Below the pieces are notes generated by a model. The model worked only from the letters and a program-made list of their open reading frames with translations, searched no databases and had not been told where the DNA came from. Source: Chitinophagaceae bacterium (GTDB lineage Bacteria > Bacteroidota > Bacteroidia > Chitinophagales > Chitinophagaceae). From it: a stretch of DNA of 11,353 nucleotides. Positions 1 through 6,526 of the stretch are shown here, piece after piece. Location of the stretch: assembly GCA_947378615.1 (NCBI GenBank), contig CANCKV010000043.1, positions 1-11,353 on the forward strand. The letters run 5' to 3'. Each line of letters opens with the position of its first letter. Positions within the stretch are counted from its first letter, which is position 1. The position numbers were made by a program, and so were the translations under genes.

Positions 1-2982
1 GTAAAATGCAACTACAAACTGAGTGGAAATATCGTCCGATTTAATATTCAAGATATTATCAGTAAAGATGCTACCCTGATAATTGACCCTCAATTTATCT
101 TTTGTTCTTTCACAGGAAGTAAGATTGATAATTGGGGTTATTCGGCTACTTATGATAATCAAGGTAGTTTTTATGCAGGAGGTATTGTTTTTGGTTCGGG
201 ATTTCCTGTATCAAATGGGGCTTATCAAACAACTTTTGGTGGAGGAAATAATGGTACGGGCGAAGGTTCTCCACATGGATTTGATATTGGTATCATGAAA
301 TTCAATTCTGCCGGAACTCGTGTTATTTATGCAACTTACATTGGCGGAAGTGGAAATGAATATCCACATAGTTTGGTAGTGGATGAAAATCATAATTTGA
401 TTGTTTCTGGAAAAACAACTTCTGCTGATTACCCTTCTACTCAATCACATTATGGTTCAGGTAGTCCTTCAAGTGGTAATTTCGATATTATTTTGACCAA
501 ATTAAATGCATCAGGAACTGGCTTGATAGGTTCAAGAGTAATAGGTGGAACAGGAAATGATGGTGTCAATATTGGCAATAAATATTCTTCTCCTTTTGGG
601 GTTCAATCCATCCGAAAAAGCTATGGTGACGATTCTCGAAGTGAAGTAATTATTGATAGTGTTGGGAATGTTTATTTGGCATCTTGTACACAATCAAATG
701 ACTTTCCAGTTACCGCAAATGCGGTTCAACAATCTCATGCAAGGAGTTTCGGGGGTTTCAATCAAGATGCTATTGTCATCAAGACCTCTCCCGATTTAAG
801 TACTATTCTTTTTAGTACTTATCTCGGAGGCAATGGCGATGATGCTGCTTTTATAATTGCCTTCGACCCTTTAACAAATAATCTAGCTATTGCAGGAGGA
901 ACTGCAAGCACTGACTTTCCGGGGGATACTACAAATGTTAAATATCCAAAATTTCAAGGGGGTACTTGTGATGGCTTTATTACCCTGATGAGCAATGATG
1001 GCAATAGATTAATTAAAACATGTTATTTAGGTACAAAAGGCGACGATATTATATATGGAGTACAGTATGATAAGTGGGGATACCCGTATATATTGGGAAC
1101 GACTACAGGTAGTTGGCCTGTTGAGAATGCGAAATTTGTTCAGGCGGGTGGTAAACAATTTATTGCGAAGATGAATCGTGATTTAAGCGGTTTTGTTTAT
1201 TCTACTACATTTGGAACTACTGCTGCACAATCACCAAATATTTCACCTACTGCTTTCCTAGTAGATAGATGTGAAAATGTGTATGTTTCTGGTTGGGGTG
1301 GGCTTGGAAATACGTGGCAAAAGTATCCTAGTGAGGGAACGATAGGACTTTCGGTTACGAATAATGCTATTAAGCGTTTGACAGATGGAAGTGATTTCTA
1401 TTTCTTTGTTTTGGAGCGTAATGCAAATAGTCAATTATATGGGAGTTTTTTTGGTCAGAATGGTGGTCAGTATCCTGATCATGTGGATGGAGGAACGAGT
1501 CGTTTTGATAAAAATGGGGTGATTTACCAATCAGTTTGTGCTAATTGTGGAGGTGGTGCAAGTTTCCCTACCACTTCGGGTTCTGCATATCCAAGAAATG
1601 GTACTAATAATAGTAGTGGATGTAATTTGGCAGCCATCAAAATTGCTTTTAATTTGTCAGGGGTAGCCACTTATTTACGTAGTACTATCAAAGGAGTACA
1701 GGGTAAGATAGTTGGCTGTGTGCCATTGACAGTAAATTTTCAAGATATATATGGGGAGGGTCAGAAATATATTTGGAGCTATGGCGACGGCACTCCAAAA
1801 GAAACCACTTTAAAACCTTCCACAAGTCATACCTATAATAATGTAGGCACCTATTCAGTTTCTCTTGCATCAATTGATTCAAATACCTGCAATATTGCCG
1901 ATACAGCCTATTTAAAGATTACCGTAGCAAACGATGAAGCAAAGTTTAGGCTGACTCCACAAAAAACGGGAAGTTGTGCATCTCAAACTTATACTTTTAC
2001 GAATAATGCAACGGCAATACGAACTTTCAAAAATAATAGTTTTACAATAGATTATGGAGATGGAACTGCACCACAAGTGATGGGTGCGAATACAATAACT
2101 CATTCCTATCCGTCTGATGGAACCTATAAGGTTAGTCTAACATTAACGGATACTAATTATTGTAATGCCCCCGATTCTGTTCAATTAATTCTCCGTATTG
2201 CACAGAATGTAAAGGCAATCATAAAAATGGATTCTGTCGGTTGTGCCCCTTATAATGCAATCATTAAAAATGCTTCTTTAGCCGGTACTAAGTTCTTATG
2301 GAATTTTGGAGATGGAACTATTGACAGCACAACTGATATTCAAATAAATCATGAATATGTTCAAGTGGGAAACTATATTATCACTTTAAAAGCGATAGAT
2401 AGTTCTACTTGTAATATAAAAGATAGTACTAGTTTTGTTTTGGTGACGAAATCAAAGCCTACTGCTGCATTTTCTTTTTCACCAAATCCTCCACAATCCA
2501 ATCAACCCATTTTATTTACGAATCTTTCTACTAATGCTGTTCAATATGAATGGTTCTTTGACGATGGTGATTCACTCCTTACTTCTAGTATTAACCCTCC
2601 TATTTCACATACCTACAATGAAAGTACTACCTATCGGGCAACGTTAATTGCTATAAATCCATCTGGATGTGCAGATACGGTATTTCAGGATATAAAAGCT
2701 ATTATTGTTCCTGATGTAAAAGTGGCAAATGCAATTGCACCTAATGGAACGAATCGAACAATTAAGGTGCATGGATTTGGAATTGATAAAATGAAGTGGA
2801 TGATTTATGATCGTTGGGGACAAGTGGTCTTTCAAACCACAAATATTAATGATGAATGGGATGGCACATTTAATAGAAATGGCAAGATTCTTCCCGCAGA
2901 TGTATATTCATACACACTTGATGTTACATTTACAAATAAACAGAATTATAGCACGAAGGGTGATATCACTTTGCTTAGATAA
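1..2982 (+). CDS. Secreted SBBP/PKD surface protein with T9SS type B C-terminal sorting domain (5' end outside window)
   Basis: The frame is open from base 1, so the gene begins before the window; 993 residues are visible. An ATG at 295 is internal, because the reading upstream of it matches the family. Visible residues 1-38 look like the tail of the N-terminal DUF7948-type domain. Residues about 39-560 are an SBBP beta-propeller-like region with recurring 'YIGGSGNE'/'YLGGNGDD' units, a 'YVSGWGG' motif and a C-A-N-C pair at 513-516. Four PKD domains follow, at roughly 570-642, 647-737, 738-816 and 819-903, marked by YGDGT, YGDGT, FGDGT and FDDGD. Residues about 904-993 match the gliding-motility-associated (type B) C-terminal domain, with DRWG at 937-940, WDG at 953-955 and a final TLLR. 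By family knowledge such proteins pass the outer membrane through the T9SS and stay on the surface or are released; adhesion is a plausible role but is inferred. The PorP/SprF gene 6 bp downstream supports this. No catalytic domain is visible. Confidence 0.93.
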   Translation, partial: VKCNYKLSGNIVRFNIQDIISKDATLIIDPQFIFCSFTGSKIDNWGYSATYDNQGSFYAGGIVFGSGFPVSNGAYQTTFGGGNNGTGEGSPHGFDIGIMKFNSAGTRVIYATYIGGSGNEYPHSLVVDENHNLIVSGKTTSADYPSTQSHYGSGSPSSGNFDIILTKLNASGTGLIGSRVIGGTGNDGVNIGNKYSSPFGVQSIRKSYGDDSRSEVIIDSVGNVYLASCTQSNDFPVTANAVQQSHARSFGGFNQDAIVIKTSPDLSTILFSTYLGGNGDDAAFIIAFDPLTNNLAIAGGTASTDFPGDTTNVKYPKFQGGTCDGFITLMSNDGNRLIKTCYLGTKGDDIIYGVQYDKWGYPYILGTTTGSWPVENAKFVQAGGKQFIAKMNRDLSGFVYSTTFGTTAAQSPNISPTAFLVDRCENVYVSGWGGLGNTWQKYPSEGTIGLSVTNNAIKRLTDGSDFYFFVLERNANSQLYGSFFGQNGGQYPDHVDGGTSRFDKNGVIYQSVCANCGGGASFPTTSGSAYPRNGTNNSSGCNLAAIKIAFNLSGVATYLRSTIKGVQGKIVGCVPLTVNFQDIYGEGQKYIWSYGDGTPKETTLKPSTSHTYNNVGTYSVSLASIDSNTCNIADTAYLKITVANDEAKFRLTPQKTGSCASQTYTFTNNATAIRTFKNNSFTIDYGDGTAPQVMGANTITHSYPSDGTYKVSLTLTDTNYCNAPDSVQLILRIAQNVKAIIKMDSVGCAPYNAIIKNASLAGTKFLWNFGDGTIDSTTDIQINHEYVQVGNYIITLKAIDSSTCNIKDSTSFVLVTKSKPTAAFSFSPNPPQSNQPILFTNLSTNAVQYEWFFDDGDSLLTSSINPPISHTYNESTTYRATLIAINPSGCADTVFQDIKAIIVPDVKVANAIAPNGTNRTIKVHGFGIDKMKWMIYDRWGQVVFQTTNINDEWDGTFNRNGKILPADVYSYTLDVTFTNKQNYSTKGDITLLR

Positions 2983-2988
2983 AACTTA

Positions 2989-4008
2989 ATGAAAATTTTA
3001 AAATACATAACACTCTTTTTATTATTAATTGTAGGAAAAGTAACTGCACAACAGTTGCATTTTTCTCAATATTTTAATACACCTTTATTAGTTAATCCTG
3101 CTAATACCGGTTTTAATCCTGACTATGACTATCGAATTGGAGGTAGTTATCGCAATCAATGGGCAAATGTGATAGCGAATCCTTATCAGACAACAAATCT
3201 TTGGGGCGATGCTCAATTGTTTATGAATAAAATTGAATCAGGATGGGCTGGCATTGGAGGAACTATTTATAAAGATCAGGCGGGTACAGGTAATTTATCT
3301 ACAACACAGGGTTACGCCTCAATTGCTTATCATCAGATGATTGGAAATTCGAGTTTGCTAAGTTTGGGATTCAATGCAGGTATGGTAAATCAGCAGGTGG
3401 ATGCAAGCAAACTAATTTTTGATAACCAATGGAACAATACGTCGGGCCAATTCAATGGCTCAAACGGAGAGGTGCTAGACAAAACGAATATCAATTACTT
3501 CGATTTGCATGTTGGCGTAAACTATGCCTACTTTTTAACTGATAAGGCGTATTTTAATCTAGGCTTAAGTGCACAACATCTCAATACACCTACTGCAAGT
3601 TTTTTTCCTGTCTCTTCAGGATTAAATCAGAAAGTACCCGTTCGCTATAACTTTTTCTTGAATGCGAATTACAAGATTGGGGATTTATGGATACTTAATC
3701 CAAATATGTATATCAGTGAATCAGAGGGAAGTAAGGAAGTGGTACTTGGCATGAATGCTATGCGGAATTTGAGTGATGATGGAACAAAACAACTCATTGC
3801 TGGGATTTATTATCGTAATAAAGACGCAATCATACCGATGGTGGGTTATCAGATTAACGATTTGATGTTTACAGTGAATTATGATGTGACCACCTCTAGT
3901 TTAAGTGGCTTTAATGGTTTGCAGGGGGCTTATGAGGCATCGATTATTAAAAGAGCGATTTATATGAAAGGACATAGAGGAATTAAGTGTCCGGTAATGA
4001 AGTTTTAG
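2989..4008 (+). CDS. PorP/SprF family type IX secretion system outer-membrane protein
   Basis: This is a complete 339-residue protein. It has an N-terminal signal peptide (MKILKY, then a leucine-rich core, probable cleavage after VTA at residue 20). The mature start QQLHFSQYFNTPLLVNPANTGF is the PorP/SprF signature. The rest is rich in alternating, aromatic strands (for example YRIGGSYRNQWANV and LSLGFNAGMV), as expected of an outer-membrane beta-barrel, and the length is normal for the family. SprF in Flavobacterium johnsoniae is needed to secrete or anchor its neighbour SprB, a type B cargo. Bacteroidota genomes often carry many such cargo-plus-PorP pairs. Here the gene starts 6 bp after a type B cargo gene and is almost certainly co-transcribed with it, so its likely job is secretion or surface attachment of that protein. 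There is no Shine-Dalgarno before the ATG, as is common in this phylum. I give no symbol because paralogues are numerous. Confidence 0.93.
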   Translation: MKILKYITLFLLLIVGKVTAQQLHFSQYFNTPLLVNPANTGFNPDYDYRIGGSYRNQWANVIANPYQTTNLWGDAQLFMNKIESGWAGIGGTIYKDQAGTGNLSTTQGYASIAYHQMIGNSSLLSLGFNAGMVNQQVDASKLIFDNQWNNTSGQFNGSNGEVLDKTNINYFDLHVGVNYAYFLTDKAYFNLGLSAQHLNTPTASFFPVSSGLNQKVPVRYNFFLNANYKIGDLWILNPNMYISESEGSKEVVLGMNAMRNLSDDGTKQLIAGIYYRNKDAIIPMVGYQINDLMFTVNYDVTTSSLSGFNGLQGAYEASIIKRAIYMKGHRGIKCPVMKF

Positions 4009-4030
4009 ATAATGAAAGAACTTATATAAG

Positions 4031-4070
4031 GAAAGGCTAATCACAATTTGCGATTAGCCTTTCTTTTATT
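4031..4070 (+). terminator. Intrinsic terminator of the T9SS cargo-PorP unit
   Basis: A perfect 12-bp inverted repeat pairs GAAAGGCTAATC (4031-4042) with GATTAGCCTTTC (4052-4063) across a 9-nt loop, followed by TTTTATT. It lies 22 bp after the PorP stop. The T-run is on the + strand side. Read from the other strand the stem is followed only by the weaker TTATAT, so it may also slow transcription leaving the convergent murA, for which no other clear hairpin is visible in the 116-bp gap. Confidence 0.88.
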
Positions 4071-4124
4071 AACACATTGTGGTGAGTATTTTATTAAACT
4101 TAATCAACCTACCACTTTTTTACT

Positions 4125-5429
4125 TTATTTTCTGACAATATCTGCTCCTAAAGCCCTTAACCTAGTGTCAATATGTTGATACCCTCTATCAATCTGTTCG
4201 ATATTTTGTATGGTACTCTTTCCTTCGGCACTCAACGCAGCAATCAGCAACGCCTGCCCAGCCCTAATATCGGGACTACTCATTGTGATGCCTCTTAATG
4301 GATGTTTTCTACCTAGACCAATGACCGTAGCCCTATGAGGATCGCACAATATAATTTGCGCACCCATATCAATCAGTTTATCTACAAAGAACAAACGACT
4401 TTCAAACATCTTCTGATGTATCAATACACTACCCTTCGCCTGAGTAGCGATTACTAACATAATACTAATTAAATCGGGTGTAAATCCTGGCCACGGATGA
4501 TCGTAAATAGTTAAGATGCCTCCATCAAGAAAAGTAGTTACTTCGTAGCTATCTTGAGCCGGAATATAGATATCGTCACCATTAATTTGGAATTGAATAC
4601 CCATTTGAGCAAATTTTTCTGGTATCATTCCCAATTGATGAATGCCGGCCCCTTTTATCGTGAGTTCACTCTGTGTCATTGCCGCAAGGCCAATAAAACT
4701 GCCTACTTCAATCATGTCGGGCAACATTGTATGTTCGGTTCCTCCTAATAATTCAACGCCCTCAATTACCAATAAATTACTTCCAATACCATTAATCTTA
4801 GCCCCCATCCTAGTTAGCATATTACATAATTGCTGAATATAGGGTTCGCAAGCGGCATTATAAATGGTAGTAGTTCCTTCGGCCAAAACTGCAGCCATAA
4901 TGATGTTGGCAGTACCTGTGACAGAGGGTTCGTCAAGCAGCATATAGGCTCCCTTTAACTGAGGAGCCGACAATTTAATGCAGCTTAATACATTGTCATA
5001 TTCATATTTTGCACCTAACTTTTCGAAACTTAAAATATGAGTATCTAATCTACGACGACCAATTTTATCTCCTCCTGGCTTAGGAATATAGGCAGTTTTA
5101 AATCTAGCTAACATGGGTCCTGCCAATAAAACAGAACCACGCAATCGCCCTCCTTTCAGTCTGAATGTGTCGGAAGTAAAAAAACTCGTATCAACATTAT
5201 CCGCAGTAAAAGCACAGGTATGCCGATCAATTCTATTCACTTTTACACGCATGTCGCCCATCAATTCGATGAGTAAGTTGACATCTAGAATATCAGGAAT
5301 ATTATGTATGGTAATAGGTTCTTTGGTTAATAATACGGCACATATTATTTGTAATGCCTCGTTTTTTGCTCCTTGTGGGATAATTGTTCCTGCTAATTTG
5401 TTTCCCCCATGTACGATAAATGATGTCAT
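4125..5429 (-). CDS. murA: UDP-N-acetylglucosamine 1-carboxyvinyltransferase (MurA), Asp-loop variant
   Basis: MurA transfers enolpyruvate from phosphoenolpyruvate to UDP-GlcNAc in the cytoplasm, the first committed step of peptidoglycan synthesis. The 434-residue length is close to the 419 of the E. coli enzyme. Landmarks aligned by eye: GAKNEALQ at 20-27 with the active-site lysine K22; the catalytic loop PGGDKIGRRRLDTHI starting at 118; SVTGTANI at 169-176; PDL with D319, equivalent to E. coli D305; and R389 in DIRAGQ, equivalent to R397. The two inside-out alpha/beta domains are intact. In the loop, the residue that is Cys115 in E. coli is Asp121 (codon at 5067-5069). The same swap occurs in Mycobacterium tuberculosis and Chlamydia MurA, which are active but insensitive to fosfomycin. 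I recall PGGDKIGRRRLDTH as the usual form in Bacteroidota, so it is probably lineage-typical. The gene stands alone: convergent with the PorP gene, and with another operon's end 159 bp upstream. It has no clear Shine-Dalgarno. Confidence 0.97.
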   Translation of the reverse strand: MTSFIVHGGNKLAGTIIPQGAKNEALQIICAVLLTKEPITIHNIPDILDVNLLIELMGDMRVKVNRIDRHTCAFTADNVDTSFFTSDTFRLKGGRLRGSVLLAGPMLARFKTAYIPKPGGDKIGRRRLDTHILSFEKLGAKYEYDNVLSCIKLSAPQLKGAYMLLDEPSVTGTANIIMAAVLAEGTTTIYNAACEPYIQQLCNMLTRMGAKINGIGSNLLVIEGVELLGGTEHTMLPDMIEVGSFIGLAAMTQSELTIKGAGIHQLGMIPEKFAQMGIQFQINGDDIYIPAQDSYEVTTFLDGGILTIYDHPWPGFTPDLISIMLVIATQAKGSVLIHQKMFESRLFFVDKLIDMGAQIILCDPHRATVIGLGRKHPLRGITMSSPDIRAGQALLIAALSAEGKSTIQNIEQIDRGYQHIDTRLRALGADIVRK

Positions 5430-5441
5430 GCTGCAATATTA

Positions 5442-5456
5442 AATCAATAGTTGATT
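5442..5456. repeat. Short inverted repeat in the murA leader
   Basis: AATCAA-TAG-TTGATT is a perfect 6-bp inverted repeat with a 3-nt spacer, 12 bp upstream of the murA ATG. It could form a small leader hairpin or be a protein-binding half-site pair. It is short and AT-rich, so chance is a serious alternative. Confidence 0.3.
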
Positions 5457-5487
5457 AAGATAAGAAAAATTATAGAATTAGAAAATG

Positions 5488-5527
5488 GAATACTACTGAA
5501 TAGGATTTGAAAGAATACTATTGAATA
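5488..5527. repeat. Near-perfect 15-bp direct repeat upstream of murA
   Basis: GAATACTACTGAATA (5488-5502) and GAATACTATTGAATA (5513-5527) match at 14 of 15 positions, with 25 bp from start to start. They occupy most of the non-coding space between the murA start and the terminator of the neighbouring operon. The position would suit an operator or a duplicated promoter part for murA, but no matching consensus is recognised. Confidence 0.45.
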
Positions 5528-5534
5528 TAGTAAC

Positions 5535-5572
5535 AAAAAAAATGCCCACTCTTTTCAGAGTGAGCATTTTTT
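5535..5572 (-). terminator. Intrinsic terminator of the SusCD-DUF1735 operon
   Basis: Read on the - strand, AAAAAATGCTCACTCT (5572-5557) pairs with AGAGTGGGCATTTTTT (5552-5537), leaving a GAAA loop of the stable GNRA type, followed by more T residues. One position is a G-U wobble in the - strand RNA but a C-A mismatch in the + strand RNA, which favours use in the - direction. It starts 16 bp beyond the stop of the last operon gene. Confidence 0.9.
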
Positions 5573-5588
5573 ATATGATAAGAAAGTA

Positions 5589-6485
5589 CTACCTAGAGCC
5601 TATATAAACTAGAGTATCGGTAGATAGACGAGCTGCAGGACCTGCACCCCATGTAAATGAAATAAAGAATGTTTTAGTATCAGGGTCATAATGACTGTTA
5701 TAACTTGGGTCATTCATTGCTCCGGAAGGTGAAGTAATCGTAACCGAATTATCTGCTTTAATAGTTAGAGTTGGAATACCAACAGCGATACCTGTTGTTC
5801 CATTCCCCCAAACAGCAACATCACTAAAATCAACGGAATTCACACCACTTGTTAGTAAACTACGGCTTACACCTGAAAAGTAACCTGTTAAAGTAGCATC
5901 TCCTGCTCTCAATGCATATCCATTCATTACATATTTACCATCCCATTTGTTTTTAATGGCAACTTTGCATTGTGCAGAAGTTCTAATTTCACTAATCAAA
6001 CCACCTGCAGGTACTCCAACTATTTTGTAAGAGAGCATATAGCTTGCCAACAAATTTACTTTTGAACTAATGATATTCACATTCAAATAACCAAATTGTT
6101 TTCCTGCAGGAATTACAACTGTCAACGGTGTTGTAGTTGTATAAGTTGAATCAGGCAGAAATTCATATTTAGTACCATTTGCCTTGTTAAAGGCAGCAAT
6201 AGCGTCATTATCTTTCGCTAGAGTAACAGTAACATCACTAGAATAAGTTCCAGATGTTGTATTTAAATAAACCGGTATTTGTAAAAGTTGAGGGGTACTC
6301 TTAATACCAAAAGCAGCGGAAGTAACACGGTCGGCTGCGCCTAATGAAGGATCTTCACTTGGGGCTATTTCAAATACTTTGGCACCCATTATATCTCCAA
6401 GATTTACATCATTTAATGTTTTTAAGCATGAGGTAAGACCTACAAACCCAAAAAGAACTAAGACTACAAAATGTATATTTTTCAT
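5589..6485 (-). CDS. DUF1735 domain-containing lipoprotein (SusCD-associated, probable surface ligand-binding protein)
   Basis: This is a 298-residue lipoprotein. The signal peptide has a hydrophobic core and an LTSC lipobox, which makes Cys20 the lipidated residue. Residues about 35-170 resemble DUF1735 (BT_3987-like N-terminal): beta-rich, with a 'LQIPVYLN' strand, 'KANGTKYEFLPDSTY' at 101-115 and 'VVIPAGKQFGYLNVNI' at 123-138. Residues about 178-298 begin 'KNKWDGKYVMNGY' and resemble the small beta domain that often follows DUF1735 (possibly DUF4361-like); I am less sure of that half. Proteins of this kind are usually encoded just after susC and susD and are thought to sit on the cell surface and bind the ligand. 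No hydrolase motif is visible. It is the third and last gene of the operon, 37 bp after the SusD gene and followed at once by a terminator. An A-rich leader (AAATAAAAAAA before ATG) replaces a Shine-Dalgarno. Confidence 0.82.
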   Translation of the reverse strand: MKNIHFVVLVLFGFVGLTSCLKTLNDVNLGDIMGAKVFEIAPSEDPSLGAADRVTSAAFGIKSTPQLLQIPVYLNTTSGTYSSDVTVTLAKDNDAIAAFNKANGTKYEFLPDSTYTTTTPLTVVIPAGKQFGYLNVNIISSKVNLLASYMLSYKIVGVPAGGLISEIRTSAQCKVAIKNKWDGKYVMNGYALRAGDATLTGYFSGVSRSLLTSGVNSVDFSDVAVWGNGTTGIAVGIPTLTIKADNSVTITSPSGAMNDPSYNSHYDPDTKTFFISFTWGAGPAARLSTDTLVYIGSR

Positions 6486-6503
6486 TTTTTTTATTTTAAT
6501 TAG

Positions 6504-6526
6504 TTAATAATTTAAATCATTATTAA
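6504..6526. repeat. AT-only inverted repeat at the SusD stop codon
   Basis: TTAATAAT (6504-6511) and ATTATTAA (6519-6526) form a perfect 8-bp inverted repeat with a 7-nt loop, overlapping the SusD stop and lying in the gap before the DUF1735 gene. It has no G-C pairs and no T-run, so it is not a terminator. It might affect mRNA processing between the two genes, or be chance in AT-rich DNA. Confidence 0.35.

Noticed and set aside
83..444. Two short overlapping frames (71 and 77 codons, one on each strand) near the left edge
   Set aside because: Both overlap the frame that encodes the recognisable SBBP surface protein from base 1, and both translate to low-complexity shadow peptides.
4021..4030. 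Perfect 10-bp palindrome CTTATATAAG just before the terminator
   Set aside because: It is AT-rich, short and flush with the terminator stem. I see no partner site or gene that would make it an operator.
4079..4113. GTGGT ... ACCAC arms followed by TTTTTT on the + strand
   Set aside because: Only five pairs with a loop of more than 20 nt, placed after a much better terminator. It is not convincing as a second one.
5113..5442. 109-codon open frame on the + strand over the 5' half of murA
   Set aside because: It is antisense to a clearly conserved enzyme gene, its translation resembles no family I know, and no leader or promoter supports it. It is a coding shadow.
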